A stretch of 64,000 bases of DNA from NCBI RefSeq assembly GCF_016123485.1, contig NZ_JADCKQ010000003.1, forward strand, positions 186,001 through 250,000, in the 5' to 3' direction. Within the stretch, counting starts at the first letter, position 1. Every line of letters starts with the position of its first letter. Positions 17,279-25,214 of the stretch are shown one piece after another. The notes under the pieces were generated by a model. That model worked only from the letters and a program-made list of their open reading frames with translations. It ran no database searches and had not been told where the DNA came from. The stretch is from Halocynthiibacter styelae. Lineage in GTDB: Bacteria > Pseudomonadota > Alphaproteobacteria > Rhodobacterales > Rhodobacteraceae. Position numbers and translations under genes: made by a program.

Positions 17279-18037
17279 TCAGAACCCGGCAATCACCCGG
17301 CGCACGGCGGCAAGGCGGGCGGCATTGGGCGGATGGGTCGAATGCACAGGGCTTGGTACATTCAGGCGTCGGGCAAAATAGGTGGCCCCTGCTGCCGGAT
17401 CAAATCCCGATTCCCAGGCGATCCGTGCACCCAGTGCATCTGCTTCCAGTTCGTATTCCTGGCTGTATTGCAGCCGCCCGGCCACAGCCCCGCGCTGATG
17501 GGCTTCGGTCACATTGCCTCCTTCACGATGGGCATCCAGCGCCTCTGTCAGAGCAGAGGTTTCAATATCAACCCGTCCGCGGGGCTGGTGGTTCAGAATG
17601 TGATGCGCCACCTCATGCCCCAGAACAAAGGCGAGCTGATCAATGTTTTCGACTTCTTCAAAGAAGGGCAGCGAGACAATGACAATTGGCCGGGTGCCGT
17701 CGCGTGTATGCCAGGCGTTTGACGGCCGGCCCAGGGCAATATCTGCGAGGAAGGTGAAGTTGCAGTTTGGCAGTCCGGCGGCGCGGCAGTGGCGGCGCGC
17801 CACGGGTTCAATCCGTTGGGCGATTGCGTAATAGGTCGGGGTGGCCCGGTCAGACGCCGGGATCAGTTCCGCAGGCACGCCGCGCGAACCTGTCGCGCCA
17901 TCCCCGGCAGAAGGTTTACTGCCCGGTGCGGGCTTACTGCCCGTCACGGTGGCGTTGGTCTGGCCTGTCGGTACCTCACTGACGCACGCCCCCAGGCTGA
18001 CGATAAGGCCAAGCAGCATGAAAAGCCGGTAATACAT
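17279..18037 (-). CDS. M48 family metallopeptidase, lipoprotein
   Basis: The 252-residue protein has a lipobox signal (LIVSLGAC, Cys18), a Gly/Ser/Pro-rich linker, then the peptidase domain. Zinc motif HEVAH lies in LGHEVAHHILNHQPRG; YELEADALGARIAWESGFDP holds the third ligand; STHPPNAARLAAV closes it. Colinear matches with the 16114-16866 product (RIEPVA, TRDG, EADxLGARI, THPP) show a tandem duplication separated by the DUF6455 gene. The expected location is the inner leaflet of the outer membrane, acting on misassembled envelope proteins. Confidence 0.9.
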   Translation of the reverse strand: MYYRLFMLLGLIVSLGACVSEVPTGQTNATVTGSKPAPGSKPSAGDGATGSRGVPAELIPASDRATPTYYAIAQRIEPVARRHCRAAGLPNCNFTFLADIALGRPSNAWHTRDGTRPIVIVSLPFFEEVENIDQLAFVLGHEVAHHILNHQPRGRVDIETSALTEALDAHREGGNVTEAHQRGAVAGRLQYSQEYELEADALGARIAWESGFDPAAGATYFARRLNVPSPVHSTHPPNAARLAAVRRVIAGF

Positions 18038-18151
18038 GTGAAACCCTGTCTGATTTAAACGCTATACTTCCGCGAACGATAGACTTTGACCCGGAGGGCG
18101 CAAGTTCAAAATTCCCTTGCGCGAGCGGGTCGGGCGCCGCATCCTGAAGAT

Positions 18152-18403
18152 ATGTTTACCATTGAACACGAATTTGATGCCACCGTTGTCACCCTTGTGG
18201 ATGAACCCGCCAGCCATCGTCAGGAAGACATCACCATTAACGCTTTTGCCAGCTGTGTGACCGTTGAACAGCTGAACCCACAGACCAATCGGGTGGAACA
18301 GGTCACGTTTTCTATGGCGCAGTTGCGGGATCTGGCCGCCGCGCTTGACCTGCCGGAAGGGGTCTATCGTCTGATACCGGATGACACGCCCGGGCAGGGG
18401 TAA
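18152..18403 (+). CDS. Conserved hypothetical protein, about 83 residues
   Basis: I start this at ATG 18152 (MFTIEHEFDATVVTLVDE). The frame is open from 18086, but the upstream part is low-complexity and lacks conserved character. It has mixed alpha/beta composition, no signal peptide and no Cys motif. It ends in PEGVYRLIPDD. I recognise it only as a small protein recurring in Rhodobacterales. It lies 82 bases upstream of the amidohydrolase gene in the same direction. Confidence 0.6.
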   Translation: MFTIEHEFDATVVTLVDEPASHRQEDITINAFASCVTVEQLNPQTNRVEQVTFSMAQLRDLAAALDLPEGVYRLIPDDTPGQG

Positions 18404-18484
18404 GCCTGCGCAGGGTGTTCTTTCCTCTGGTCAAATCCCGGGCAGTTTGCCAGTCTGGCGCAAATCTGACAGGAGATATGGCAT

Positions 18485-19636
18485 ATGACCAGCCAGCCCC
18501 AGAACCGGCTCCCGAAAACCGGGTTTTTCCATGATGAACGCTGTTTCTGGCATACGGGCGGGCAATATGCGCTGACCCTGCCTGTGGGTGGCCCGATGGG
18601 CGGTTTTGTGCAACCTCTGGCGGCGGGTGGTTTGCCGGAGAACCCTGAAACAAAACGGCGTCTGAAGAACCTGCTGGAAGTGTCTGGCCTGTTGGCGGAA
18701 CTTGATGTGCGGTCTGCGCCTGCGGCCACGGAAGAAGACCTGCTGCGGGTGCACCCCGAAACCTATGTCACGGCTTTTCGCGAGATGTCTGACACAGGTG
18801 GGGGCGAGCTGGGCCTGCGCACGCCGTTTGGGCGTGGGGGCTTTGATCTGGCCTCGCTGTCAGCCGGGCTGGCGAAGGCCGCGCTTGAAGCGGTGATGCG
18901 GGGTGAGGTGCAGAACGCCTATGCTCTCTCGCGCCCGCCCGGGCACCACTGCCTGCCGGACTGGCCCAATGGGTTTTGCCTGCTGAACAATATCGCCATC
19001 GCGATTGAGGCGGTACAGGCGAAAGGGCTGGCGCAACGTGTTGTGGTTCTTGACTGGGATGTGCACCACGGCAATGGCACCGAGGCGATCTACTATGAGC
19101 GTGATGATGTGCTGACGATTTCCATCCATCAGGAATATAACTATCCGCTGGACACCGGTGATCTGGACGATCGCGGCAAGGGCGCCGGGCTGAACAAAAA
19201 CATCAATATTCCTCTGCCTCCGGGGCCGGGTCATGTCAGTTATCTTGAGGCGATGGAAAAGATCATTCTGCCCGTCATTACAGCCCATAACCCCGATGTG
19301 ATCATTGTCGCCTGTGGTTATGACGCTGCCGCCGTGGATCCCCTGTCACGCATGTCCTGTTCGGCAGAAACTTTCCGCCTGATGACACGTCAGGTGAAAG
19401 TGGCCGCCGAGACGCTGTGCGACGGTAAACTTCTGCTGGTGCATGAAGGCGGCTATTCCGAAGCTTACGTGCCCTTCTGTGGTCATGCGGTGATTGAAGA
19501 ACTGTCGGGCAGCAGCATTACGGTGGAAGATCCCCTGGGCGCGACAGTGAAGGCGCGTCAACCTTCACGTCGTTTTGACGCATTTATTTCAGGGCTGATT
19601 GATGAGATGGCTCAGATGCTTCTGGCGGATGAGTGA
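18485..19636 (+). CDS. Histone deacetylase-family amidohydrolase (class II-like, acetylpolyamine type)
   Basis: The 383-residue zinc hydrolase has the deacetylase-fold motifs in order: RPPGHHCLPDWPNGFCLLNN (paired His), VVLDWDVHHGNGTE (zinc Asp and His), SIHQEYNYPLDTG, VIIVACGYDAAAVDPL (zinc Asp) and LVHEGGYSEAYVPFC. It should deacetylate an acetylated amine such as an acetylpolyamine, or possibly acetyl-lysine. The substrate is not deducible from the neighbours. The start follows AGGAGATATGGCAT. The protein is cytoplasmic. Confidence 0.9.
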   Translation: MTSQPQNRLPKTGFFHDERCFWHTGGQYALTLPVGGPMGGFVQPLAAGGLPENPETKRRLKNLLEVSGLLAELDVRSAPAATEEDLLRVHPETYVTAFREMSDTGGGELGLRTPFGRGGFDLASLSAGLAKAALEAVMRGEVQNAYALSRPPGHHCLPDWPNGFCLLNNIAIAIEAVQAKGLAQRVVVLDWDVHHGNGTEAIYYERDDVLTISIHQEYNYPLDTGDLDDRGKGAGLNKNINIPLPPGPGHVSYLEAMEKIILPVITAHNPDVIIVACGYDAAAVDPLSRMSCSAETFRLMTRQVKVAAETLCDGKLLLVHEGGYSEAYVPFCGHAVIEELSGSSITVEDPLGATVKARQPSRRFDAFISGLIDEMAQMLLADE

Positions 19637-19707
19637 ACAGCGCCAGCGGTAAGCCAGCCAGATGACATGTTGCAGTTTTCTGCAATGAAGTGAAAAGGAT
19701 ACGCGCG

Positions 19708-20310
19708 ATGAGCGATGAGATCGAAATCAAACCCCTTACACGCAATGACGCTGTGCTGGACTTTCTGCAGACGCGGCGTTCCCGCCCGGTGCGCAGCCTT
19801 CAGGCCCCTGTGCCGTCACGGGACGACCTGGAGACCATCCTGAAGGCCGCCGCCCGCACGCCGGATCACAAAATGCTGGTGCCCTGGCGCTTTATTGTGC
19901 TGGAACGCGACGCCCTGCAACGATTGACTCCCCTGGTTGCGAAATATGGCGAAGCTGCTGGAATTGAACAGAAAAAGATCGACAATATCACCGGTTTTTT
20001 TGGCAATGCGAACCTGGTTGTGGCAGTGGTTTGCACTTATAAAGAATGCAATGATTTCCCGCGGATTGAACAGGATCTGTCGGCAGGTGCAGTCTGTATG
20101 AACCTTCTGAACGCGGCGCAGGCATCCGGCTGGGGCGCCAACTGGCTGACCGGATTTACAGCGTTTCACAAGGGCTTCCTGAGCGAAGGCCTGGGGATTG
20201 AGGGCGATGATTATGTGGCCGGATATATCCACCTGGGAAGTGAGGGGGCCGTGCCGTCTGATCGCAAACGCCCGGATCTGGCAGAGATCACCGAATGGGT
20301 GTCGGCCTGA
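19708..20310 (+). CDS. Nitroreductase-family protein
   Basis: ATG 19708 follows AAGGA by eight bases; an upstream GTG at 19690 is less likely. The 200-residue flavoprotein has RRSRPVRSL for FMN phosphate binding, ARTPDHKMLVPWRFIV, and the C-terminal GWGANWLTG segment, typical of YdjA-like single-domain nitroreductases. It would use FMN and NAD(P)H to reduce nitro, quinone or enone compounds. The natural substrate is unknown. Confidence 0.88.
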   Translation: MSDEIEIKPLTRNDAVLDFLQTRRSRPVRSLQAPVPSRDDLETILKAAARTPDHKMLVPWRFIVLERDALQRLTPLVAKYGEAAGIEQKKIDNITGFFGNANLVVAVVCTYKECNDFPRIEQDLSAGAVCMNLLNAAQASGWGANWLTGFTAFHKGFLSEGLGIEGDDYVAGYIHLGSEGAVPSDRKRPDLAEITEWVSA

Positions 20311-20324
20311 TTTCGACCTGAAAA

Positions 20325-20374
20325 TGTAAATTCTTTAAAGTGCCGGAAGGCCAGAATTTACAAACTTTAAAGTG
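20325..20374. repeat. Interleaved inverted and direct repeats upstream of small exported-protein/cytochrome genes
   Basis: TGTAAATTCT (20325-20334) and AGAATTTACA (20353-20362) form a 10-base inverted repeat. CTTTAAAGTG occurs at 20333-20342 and again at 20365-20374 as a direct repeat. The nested layout about 80 bases upstream of a start codon suggests a two-site operator, or a terminator of the nitroreductase gene. Confidence 0.5.
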
Positions 20375-20452
20375 GCGTCCAGGGACATTTGCAGCGCTCC
20401 GATGCATTTCGGGGCGCTTGTCGTTTTCCTGACCCCGACCTATATCGGGGAT

Positions 20453-20746
20453 ATGAGAATTCTCTTCGCACTTCTTCTGACGATCTTTGCAAGCCAGCTG
20501 TGTGCGGCTGATCTGCCAGGCTGTGCGCTGCCTTCAGAGATGGCCGGGATGGTTGTTGATGTGACCGGCTGTGAAGGCGGGGAAGAAGGGCATGATATGG
20601 CGGGTTGCGCGATCTGTGTTGTGATGCGGGAACCGGTAAATGTCCCGGTGGAACATCTGAACGCCGGGGATGTTACACCGCTGGCGCATTCCCTTTTGTC
20701 CGGGTGGGAGGGGCCGCCGCCCCATGGGCCGCCGCGTGTGATCTGA
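20453..20746 (+). CDS. Small exported Cys-containing protein, DUF2946-like
   Basis: From ATG 20453 this gives 97 residues with a signal peptide (MRILFALLLTIFASQLCAAD). The mature chain has Cys-containing HDMAGCAICVVMREPV and ends WEGPPPHGPPRVI. The C-terminal RGPP/HGPP tail and AxCxxC-type centre recall DUF2946-like proteins associated with copper handling. The similar tail of the protein at 24809 (PARGPPEYSL), which sits beside a PCu(A)C chaperone, supports this. The metal role is inferred. A cytochrome c gene follows after 40 bases. Confidence 0.6.
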   Translation: MRILFALLLTIFASQLCAADLPGCALPSEMAGMVVDVTGCEGGEEGHDMAGCAICVVMREPVNVPVEHLNAGDVTPLAHSLLSGWEGPPPHGPPRVI

Positions 20747-20786
20747 GCTTCACCTCTCACTTCACACAACAAACGGACTATTCCAT

Positions 20787-21245
20787 ATGAAACTTATCGT
20801 AATCTCTGCCAGTCTGGCGGCTGTGGCACTTTATCTGACCCTGGATAGCTCTGACGCTGGTGCGGTGCAAACCCCGCCCCTTACCGTCGCGCAACCCGCC
20901 AGCTCATCCGCCGGGCAGGAACTGTACCAATCCTTCTGCGCGGCCTGTCACGGCACCAATCTGGAAGGGCAGGCGAACTGGCGCGAACGCGGGCCGGATG
21001 GACGTCTGCCCGCGCCACCCCATGATGAAACCGGCCATACCTGGCACCATGACCGCGCGACGCTGTTTAACCTGACGAAATACGGCGTGGCCGAGATGAT
21101 TGGAGACCCGGACTACCCGACAGATATGCCGGGATTCCTAGGCGTGCTGAATGATCAGGAAATCAACGAGGTGCTGGATTACATCCAGTCCCAATGGCCC
21201 GATGAAGTCCGCGTACCCTATGAAGCGCGTCAAGCCGGGGGCTGA
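20787..21245 (+). CDS. Exported c-type cytochrome, monohaem
   Basis: This 152-residue protein has an N-terminal signal or anchor, a haem-binding motif CAACH in SFCAACHGTNLEGQANW, and the probable axial Met in TDMPGFLGVLNDQEI near the C-terminus. The spacing is that of a class I cytochrome c. A His-rich segment (HDETGHTWHHDRATLF) lies between. It is likely a periplasmic electron carrier. In related genomes such proteins accompany copper proteins; here the upstream neighbour is a small Cys-containing exported protein. A hairpin follows four bases after the stop. Confidence 0.88.
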   Translation: MKLIVISASLAAVALYLTLDSSDAGAVQTPPLTVAQPASSSAGQELYQSFCAACHGTNLEGQANWRERGPDGRLPAPPHDETGHTWHHDRATLFNLTKYGVAEMIGDPDYPTDMPGFLGVLNDQEINEVLDYIQSQWPDEVRVPYEARQAGG

Positions 21246-21249
21246 ACAG

Positions 21250-21282
21250 AAACCAGGCCGGGTGGGATGCCCGGCCTGGTTT
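21250..21282 (+). terminator. Terminator hairpin copy 1 (left boundary of insert)
   Basis: AAACCAGGCCGGG (21250-21262) pairs perfectly with CCCGGCCTGGTTT (21270-21282) across loop TGGGATG. It starts four bases after the cytochrome c stop. Its 25-base core (21254-21278) is identical to the hairpin at 22005-22029, loop included. Confidence 0.85.
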
Positions 21283-21356
21283 GGAAAAAAGGTGGGCTGA
21301 ATCGAGATCTGTGCCAGATCGCGATGCTACAGCGGAGCTTAGTCCGGTGCTGCCTT

Positions 21357-21635
21357 TTACGTATTATTTTCCCAAATATGCCACGAATAAAAGATAACGA
21401 CCAAATAAATAGTCAAATAGGTTATTCCCGGCCACCAGAGATCTTCATATTGGCCGGTAATATTCAGTTCGCCAAGTAGTACTATGCCTGCAACGTAAGG
21501 CACTAACATCAGACGACCGACCAGAACATGGTACTCAGGTTTCATCCTGGAGACCGCCAGAAGTACACCTGAAAATATAAGCGCCGTGGGCAGGGCTAGT
21601 ATCCAATTTGCATATTCGCGAGTTATCTCAATCAT
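21357..21635 (-). CDS. Small membrane protein A of a tandem paralogous pair, unknown family
   Basis: The 92-residue product has about three hydrophobic segments: NWILALPTALIFSGVLLAV, MLVPYVAGIVLLG and TYLTIYLVVIFYSW. Between the last two lies a conserved loop LGELNITGQYEDLWWPGITY. The same loop pattern (LGE, GxY, L, W/F, WP, I, Y) recurs in the neighbour at 21662, so the genes arose by duplication. I recognise no family. The start (GGGATG upstream) is 26 bases after the partner's stop, so they form an operon. Codon use is AT-rich and unlike the neighbours. Confidence 0.7.
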   Translation of the reverse strand: MIEITREYANWILALPTALIFSGVLLAVSRMKPEYHVLVGRLMLVPYVAGIVLLGELNITGQYEDLWWPGITYLTIYLVVIFYSWHIWENNT

Positions 21636-21661
21636 CGATGCATCCCATACGTGTATTGCCG

Positions 21662-21922
21662 TTACTTGGTGCGGATCCGGTAAGCGGCAATCAGCGCGAG
21701 TGCAATTGCCCCAAAGTAAACTATTGTTGGCCAGAACAGGTTTCCATAGCGGCCTGAAACATGCATCTCTCCAAGAAATATGCTACCTAGTATACTTGAG
21801 ACTAACATAATGCGGGCGATTGCATAGTAGGTTGCAATCTTCATTGCTGCGGTTGCTAAAATGATTGCGGAAATTACGGTTGTCATACCGACTATAATCA
21901 GCAAGCCTTCGTGCTCAATCAC
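21662..21922 (-). CDS. Small membrane protein B of a tandem paralogous pair, unknown family
   Basis: This 86-residue protein starts at GTG 21922 with GGAG upstream. Hydrophobic stretches are LLIIVGMTTVISAIILATAA, IMLVSSILGSIFLG and FGAIALALIAAY. The shared loop LGEMHVSGRYGNLFWPTIVY aligns without gaps to that of protein A. About a third of residues match over the C-terminal half by eye. The family is unknown. Its location within the hairpin-bounded insert and AT-rich codons suggest recent arrival. The loop's Trp-Pro and acidic residue could face the periplasm or a lipid headgroup, which is speculation. Confidence 0.7.
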   Translation of the reverse strand: MIEHEGLLIIVGMTTVISAIILATAAMKIATYYAIARIMLVSSILGSIFLGEMHVSGRYGNLFWPTIVYFGAIALALIAAYRIRTK

Positions 21923-22000
21923 ATTATTGCTCCTATTGCCTCCTCCGGCGCTTCCGGCTGGTTCGCCAATGGTATCATTAGCGCAACAACAGATGAACGC

Positions 22001-22033
22001 AAAACAGGCCGGGTGGGATGCCCGGCCTGTTTT
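22001..22033. terminator. Terminator hairpin copy 2 (right boundary of insert)
   Basis: AAAACAGGCCGGG (22001-22013) pairs with CCCGGCCTGTTTT (22021-22033), loop TGGGATG, 18 bases past the asmA stop. T-runs exist on both strands (TTTTTGTTTG on plus), so it can terminate both directions. The core is identical to copy 1. Confidence 0.85.
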
Positions 22034-22051
22034 TGTTTGTGGATGGTGGTG

Positions 22052-24079
22052 TCAGTTGCCGCCGAGGAGGCCGCGCAGGGCGTCGCGGGCTTCGTTCTCG
22101 AGGCCTCGGCGCAATGTGTCTTGCAGGTCTTCGCCTTCTTCCTGAGTGACGCCCAGTTCCTCTTCCAGCTTTTCAGCCGCGCGGGCTTCGAGGTCTTCGC
22201 GTTCCTGTTGCAGGCGGGCTTCTGCCGCTGCACGTTCTTCGGCCAGGCGGGCTTCCAGCGCGGCTTTTTCCTCAGCCAGGTTCTGATCAATCAGCGCCTG
22301 AAGGTCCGGGCGGAATTTTGGATCGGCCCAGGTGCCTTCAATGATCACCGGCACGGTGATGCCCTGGCTTTCATCGCCGGACAGGAAGGCGGCAGGGGTG
22401 ACGCGGTAATCCAGTGTCTGTGCGCCAAGACCAATCTGTCCGGCCCCATCCGCACGGATGCGATCGGCCACAAGGGCCAGGTCATTATTGTGCAGTACAC
22501 CGCCGTCGATGGTGAAACTTGCGCCGGCCTCGTTAAAGATCGTTTTCTTGCCTTCGCCCTCAAAGGACAGATCAAGATTACGCAGCATTCCGGCCAGATC
22601 CAGGCCCCGCAATTCGCCCTGACCAATGGCAAAGCGCCCGCTGCCGGACAGGCCATTCATAATGTCATGCATGTTGTTGCCGACGGCGAGGAAGCTCATC
22701 TGGAAATCGGCGTTGCCAATCAGGCGTTCATAACCAGCAAGATCGCTGAGCGCCGGTTGCAGGGCGATCTGGCTGAAGTTCAGGTTGCCGCCCATGGACA
22801 GGCCGCTGCGGTTGTTCATCACAAAGTTCCCGGACACAGCGCCCTGATAGGCGGCGATCTGGTTGATCGTGAATTCGATGCGGGAATTGCTTAGTTCGGC
22901 TGAGGTGCGCGTCGGGCCAAGTTTCAGGGTGCCCAGATCAATGCTTTCAGCGTTGAAATTCACACTCGCATTGGCGGTGGACAGGAAGGATGCGTCAATC
23001 ACATCGCGGGACCAGCCTGTGCCGCCGGATGCGCCATTGGCGGGTGCCGCGCCGTTGGAAGAGGCCGCAAGGCTTGAGAAATCCAGGGCATTGGCGGTGA
23101 GATTTGCGGTCACATCGGGGCGGTCCCCGGCCAGGGCCACGTCGATGTCACCAGTCAGACTGTTCTGATCCAGTGTCAGGGTTGCGCCGCGCAGATGGAT
23201 GGTCTGTTGTTCTGTCACGGTCAGGTTGCCGTTTGCAGTGATGGTCTGCCCAAACCCACGCGGTACGGAAGCCGGGGTCTGACCTGCGGTTCTGTAAACA
23301 GAGGCCATGTCACCAAAGTCAGCGTTAACCTGCCCTTCCAGCGAAAGCGGCAGCCAGCCACCCCGGCCAGTAAAGCCCGCAGTGGATCCGCCGACAGACA
23401 AATTGGCAGACAGGGTGGTGACCGCGCCGTTCAGGAAGGGGCCGAATTCTGCGATTTTCGCATCCAGCACCTGTTTCACGCCATTCATCGTCAGATCAAG
23501 CTGCACAGAACCTTCACCGTTAAAGTCTGGCAGGCGCAGTTCCATGTTCACGTCATTCAGGGCAACATCGGTGCCGGTCTGGTGATCCAGCCAGCGCACA
23601 GAGCCATCCGACACAATGCCTTTGCCGACGGTGAAGGCCGGGATTGCGCCACCGCTGCTGTCCCCACCAGTTGATGTGCCTTCCGCTGCAGTCACCCCTT
23701 CAAAGGCCCAGTTCGGTGTGCCATCGGAGCGAACTTCGAGCAGAACTTCGGGGGCGACGGCTTCGATCCGGCGGATGTCGATGTTGCCGCTGAGAAGGGA
23801 CAGGGCGTTTACGCCGACCAGCAATTCATCCGCCGCCAGCATCGGGCCATTATCAGACCAGGGGGCGTTGGCGATCTCGACCCGGCCGGTGCGGACACCG
23901 AGAACCGGCCAGATCGTGGTACTGACGTCAGAAGAAATTTCTATCGGACGGCCTGTGGCAGCCTCAAACTGTTCTTTGGCAATTTTTGCGATCCGTTCGC
24001 CCGGGATCATAAGAAGCCCGACAATGGCGATCCCGATGACCGCAACCAAAAACACGAAAAACCTGACAATCCAGCGCAT
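22052..24079 (-). CDS. AsmA family protein
   Basis: I start this at ATG 24079 (MRWIVRFFVFLVAVIGIAIV), preceded by AAGGGACGG; the frame extends upstream but without signal character. The 675-residue protein has one N-terminal membrane anchor. A long beta-rich periplasmic body (PGERIAKIAKEQFEAATGRPIEI is the classic AsmA opening) is followed by an AsmA C-terminal domain near 430-600 and a charged coiled-coil tail rich in Ala, Glu and Arg. AsmA-like proteins are thought to bridge phospholipids between membranes. It is monocistronic and ends at hairpin copy 2. Confidence 0.9.
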   Translation of the reverse strand: MRWIVRFFVFLVAVIGIAIVGLLMIPGERIAKIAKEQFEAATGRPIEISSDVSTTIWPVLGVRTGRVEIANAPWSDNGPMLAADELLVGVNALSLLSGNIDIRRIEAVAPEVLLEVRSDGTPNWAFEGVTAAEGTSTGGDSSGGAIPAFTVGKGIVSDGSVRWLDHQTGTDVALNDVNMELRLPDFNGEGSVQLDLTMNGVKQVLDAKIAEFGPFLNGAVTTLSANLSVGGSTAGFTGRGGWLPLSLEGQVNADFGDMASVYRTAGQTPASVPRGFGQTITANGNLTVTEQQTIHLRGATLTLDQNSLTGDIDVALAGDRPDVTANLTANALDFSSLAASSNGAAPANGASGGTGWSRDVIDASFLSTANASVNFNAESIDLGTLKLGPTRTSAELSNSRIEFTINQIAAYQGAVSGNFVMNNRSGLSMGGNLNFSQIALQPALSDLAGYERLIGNADFQMSFLAVGNNMHDIMNGLSGSGRFAIGQGELRGLDLAGMLRNLDLSFEGEGKKTIFNEAGASFTIDGGVLHNNDLALVADRIRADGAGQIGLGAQTLDYRVTPAAFLSGDESQGITVPVIIEGTWADPKFRPDLQALIDQNLAEEKAALEARLAEERAAAEARLQQEREDLEARAAEKLEEELGVTQEEGEDLQDTLRRGLENEARDALRGLLGGN

Positions 24080-24398
24080 AAAACCGTCCCTTACACCATT
24101 CATTTCCTTTGAATCTAAGCATCTGCACACCGGGGAACAAGCGTGTTCGGCCCGCTTCGGCAATCTGTCGCCCGTTATCCCGTTCGGTGTATGTTATCAG
24201 AAATGCCCTTTCCTCTGCCCCGCGGCTTTGTTATGACACCCGGACGCAGGCTTATATGCTGTGAATTCACAGGGAGCGGTTGACGCCCCCGGTGATTCCC
24301 ATTAAGAGCCAGCAGATGAATTTATGGGCACGGAGATTCCGCGGCCTTAACAGATCGCGGGCGGCAGATCGCCCCTCCAGAAGACAAGGAAGACACAT
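24080..24398. other. Divergent intergenic region asmA / rpmB
   Basis: This gap of 319 bases holds the promoters of both neighbours. I see no open frame of convincing character. A good rpmB promoter (24280-24308) is the only element I can name. The last 50 bases before rpmB are the leader with AAGGAAGACAC as ribosome binding site. Confidence 0.6.
24280..24308 (+). promoter_or_regulatory. rpmB: Candidate rpmB promoter
   Basis: TTGACG (24280-24285), a 17-base spacer, then TAAGAG (24303-24308) lie 90 bases before the start codon. The -35 is a near-perfect sigma-70 match and the -10 is weaker, as is usual in alphaproteobacteria. Confidence 0.5.
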
Positions 24399-24686
24399 AT
24401 GTCACGCCGTTGCGAATTGACCGGAAAAGGCCCAATGTCTGGCAACAATGTCAGCCATGCTAACAACAAAACCAAGCGTCGCTTTCTGCCGAACCTGAAC
24501 GAAGTTACTCTGCAGTCCGAAACACTGGACCGTGGCTTCCGCCTGCGCATCTCTGCTGCAGCGCTGCGTACTGTTGATCACCGTGGTGGTCTGGACGCGT
24601 TCCTGGCAAAAGCAAAAGATGTTGAGCTGTCTGCAAACGCTCTGAAAATCAAAAAAGACATCGCAAAGGCACAGGCTGCTGCATAA
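24399..24686 (+). CDS. rpmB: 50S ribosomal protein L28
   Basis: The 95-residue basic protein starts [28 protein letters not shown], the canonical L28 opening, and continues [11 protein letters not shown] and [15 protein letters not shown]. The length is typical of alphaproteobacterial L28. It lacks the zinc-binding Cys pairs of Cys-plus L28 forms; only one Cys is visible. A strong ribosome binding site precedes the ATG and a terminator follows. Confidence 0.98.
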   Translation: MSRRCELTGKGPMSGNNVSHANNKTKRRFLPNLNEVTLQSETLDRGFRLRISAAALRTVDHRGGLDAFLAKAKDVELSANALKIKKDIAKAQAAA

Positions 24687-24712
24687 GCGCCCGCTGACAT
24701 GCGAATGAGATC

Positions 24713-24739
24713 AGCCCTGCCATCTGGCGGGGCTTTTTC
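24713..24739 (+). terminator. rpmB terminator
   Basis: AGCCCTGCCA (24713-24722) pairs with TGGCGGGGCT (24725-24734), one wobble pair, followed by TTTTTC. Good rho-independent form. Confidence 0.88.
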
Positions 24740-24808
24740 TTTGGCAGAACATCGCTGCGTCCCCGCGTCGCGCTTTTCCCTGCCAGAAAACCCCGTTACA
24801 CATCCCCT

Positions 24809-25165
24809 ATGAAACGGCATCTGACCACATCCCTTGCCTGGCTTTTGTCTGCGCTGATCTTCGTGACCAGCGCACAGATGGCTGTGGCGCGGGGCCATGC
24901 GATGATGGCGGGGCAGATTGTGATCTGTACCGGTTATGGCCTGAAGGTCATCAACGTCGATTCTGACAATCAGCCCATTGGTCCTGTGCATTATTGCCCG
25001 GATTGTGCCCTGTCGTTCATGGATCTGGTGGCCCCAGGTCTGCCGGAGGTACGCAGCCCTTCCCGTGTCACAGCTGTCCGCTTTACGGCCATTCACGCGC
25101 AGTCCTATCAGCCAGCATGTCACCTGGCCGTGCCTGCCCGGGGGCCGCCTGAATATTCTCTGTAA
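24809..25165 (+). CDS. Exported DUF2946-like protein next to a copper chaperone
   Basis: The 118-residue protein has a signal peptide (MKRHLTTSLAWLLSALIFVTSAQMAVARG) and a CPDCALSFMDL motif typical of DUF2946-like proteins (CxxC after a histidine-tyrosine pair), then a PARGPP tail. It lies 49 bases upstream of the PCu(A)C gene in the same orientation, so a role in periplasmic copper delivery is plausible. Function is not established for the family. Its tail resembles that of the 20453 protein. Confidence 0.7.
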   Translation: MKRHLTTSLAWLLSALIFVTSAQMAVARGHAMMAGQIVICTGYGLKVINVDSDNQPIGPVHYCPDCALSFMDLVAPGLPEVRSPSRVTAVRFTAIHAQSYQPACHLAVPARGPPEYSL

Positions 25166-25214
25166 CCCTTCCCAATCCTTCCGGGGGCTATCCCCGAAAA
25201 CAGAGAATAAGACT

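Larger units (their letters stand above)
21279..22004. other. AT-rich insert between two duplicated terminator hairpins
   Basis: About 726 bases lie between two identical 25-base hairpin cores. The stretch is visibly AT-richer than the flanks and uses many A/T-ending codons. It carries two leftward small membrane-protein genes that are paralogous to each other. Without it, cytochrome c and asmA would converge on a single shared terminator. No transposase or recombinase is present. Acquisition by recombination at the repeated hairpin is inferred. Confidence 0.65.
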
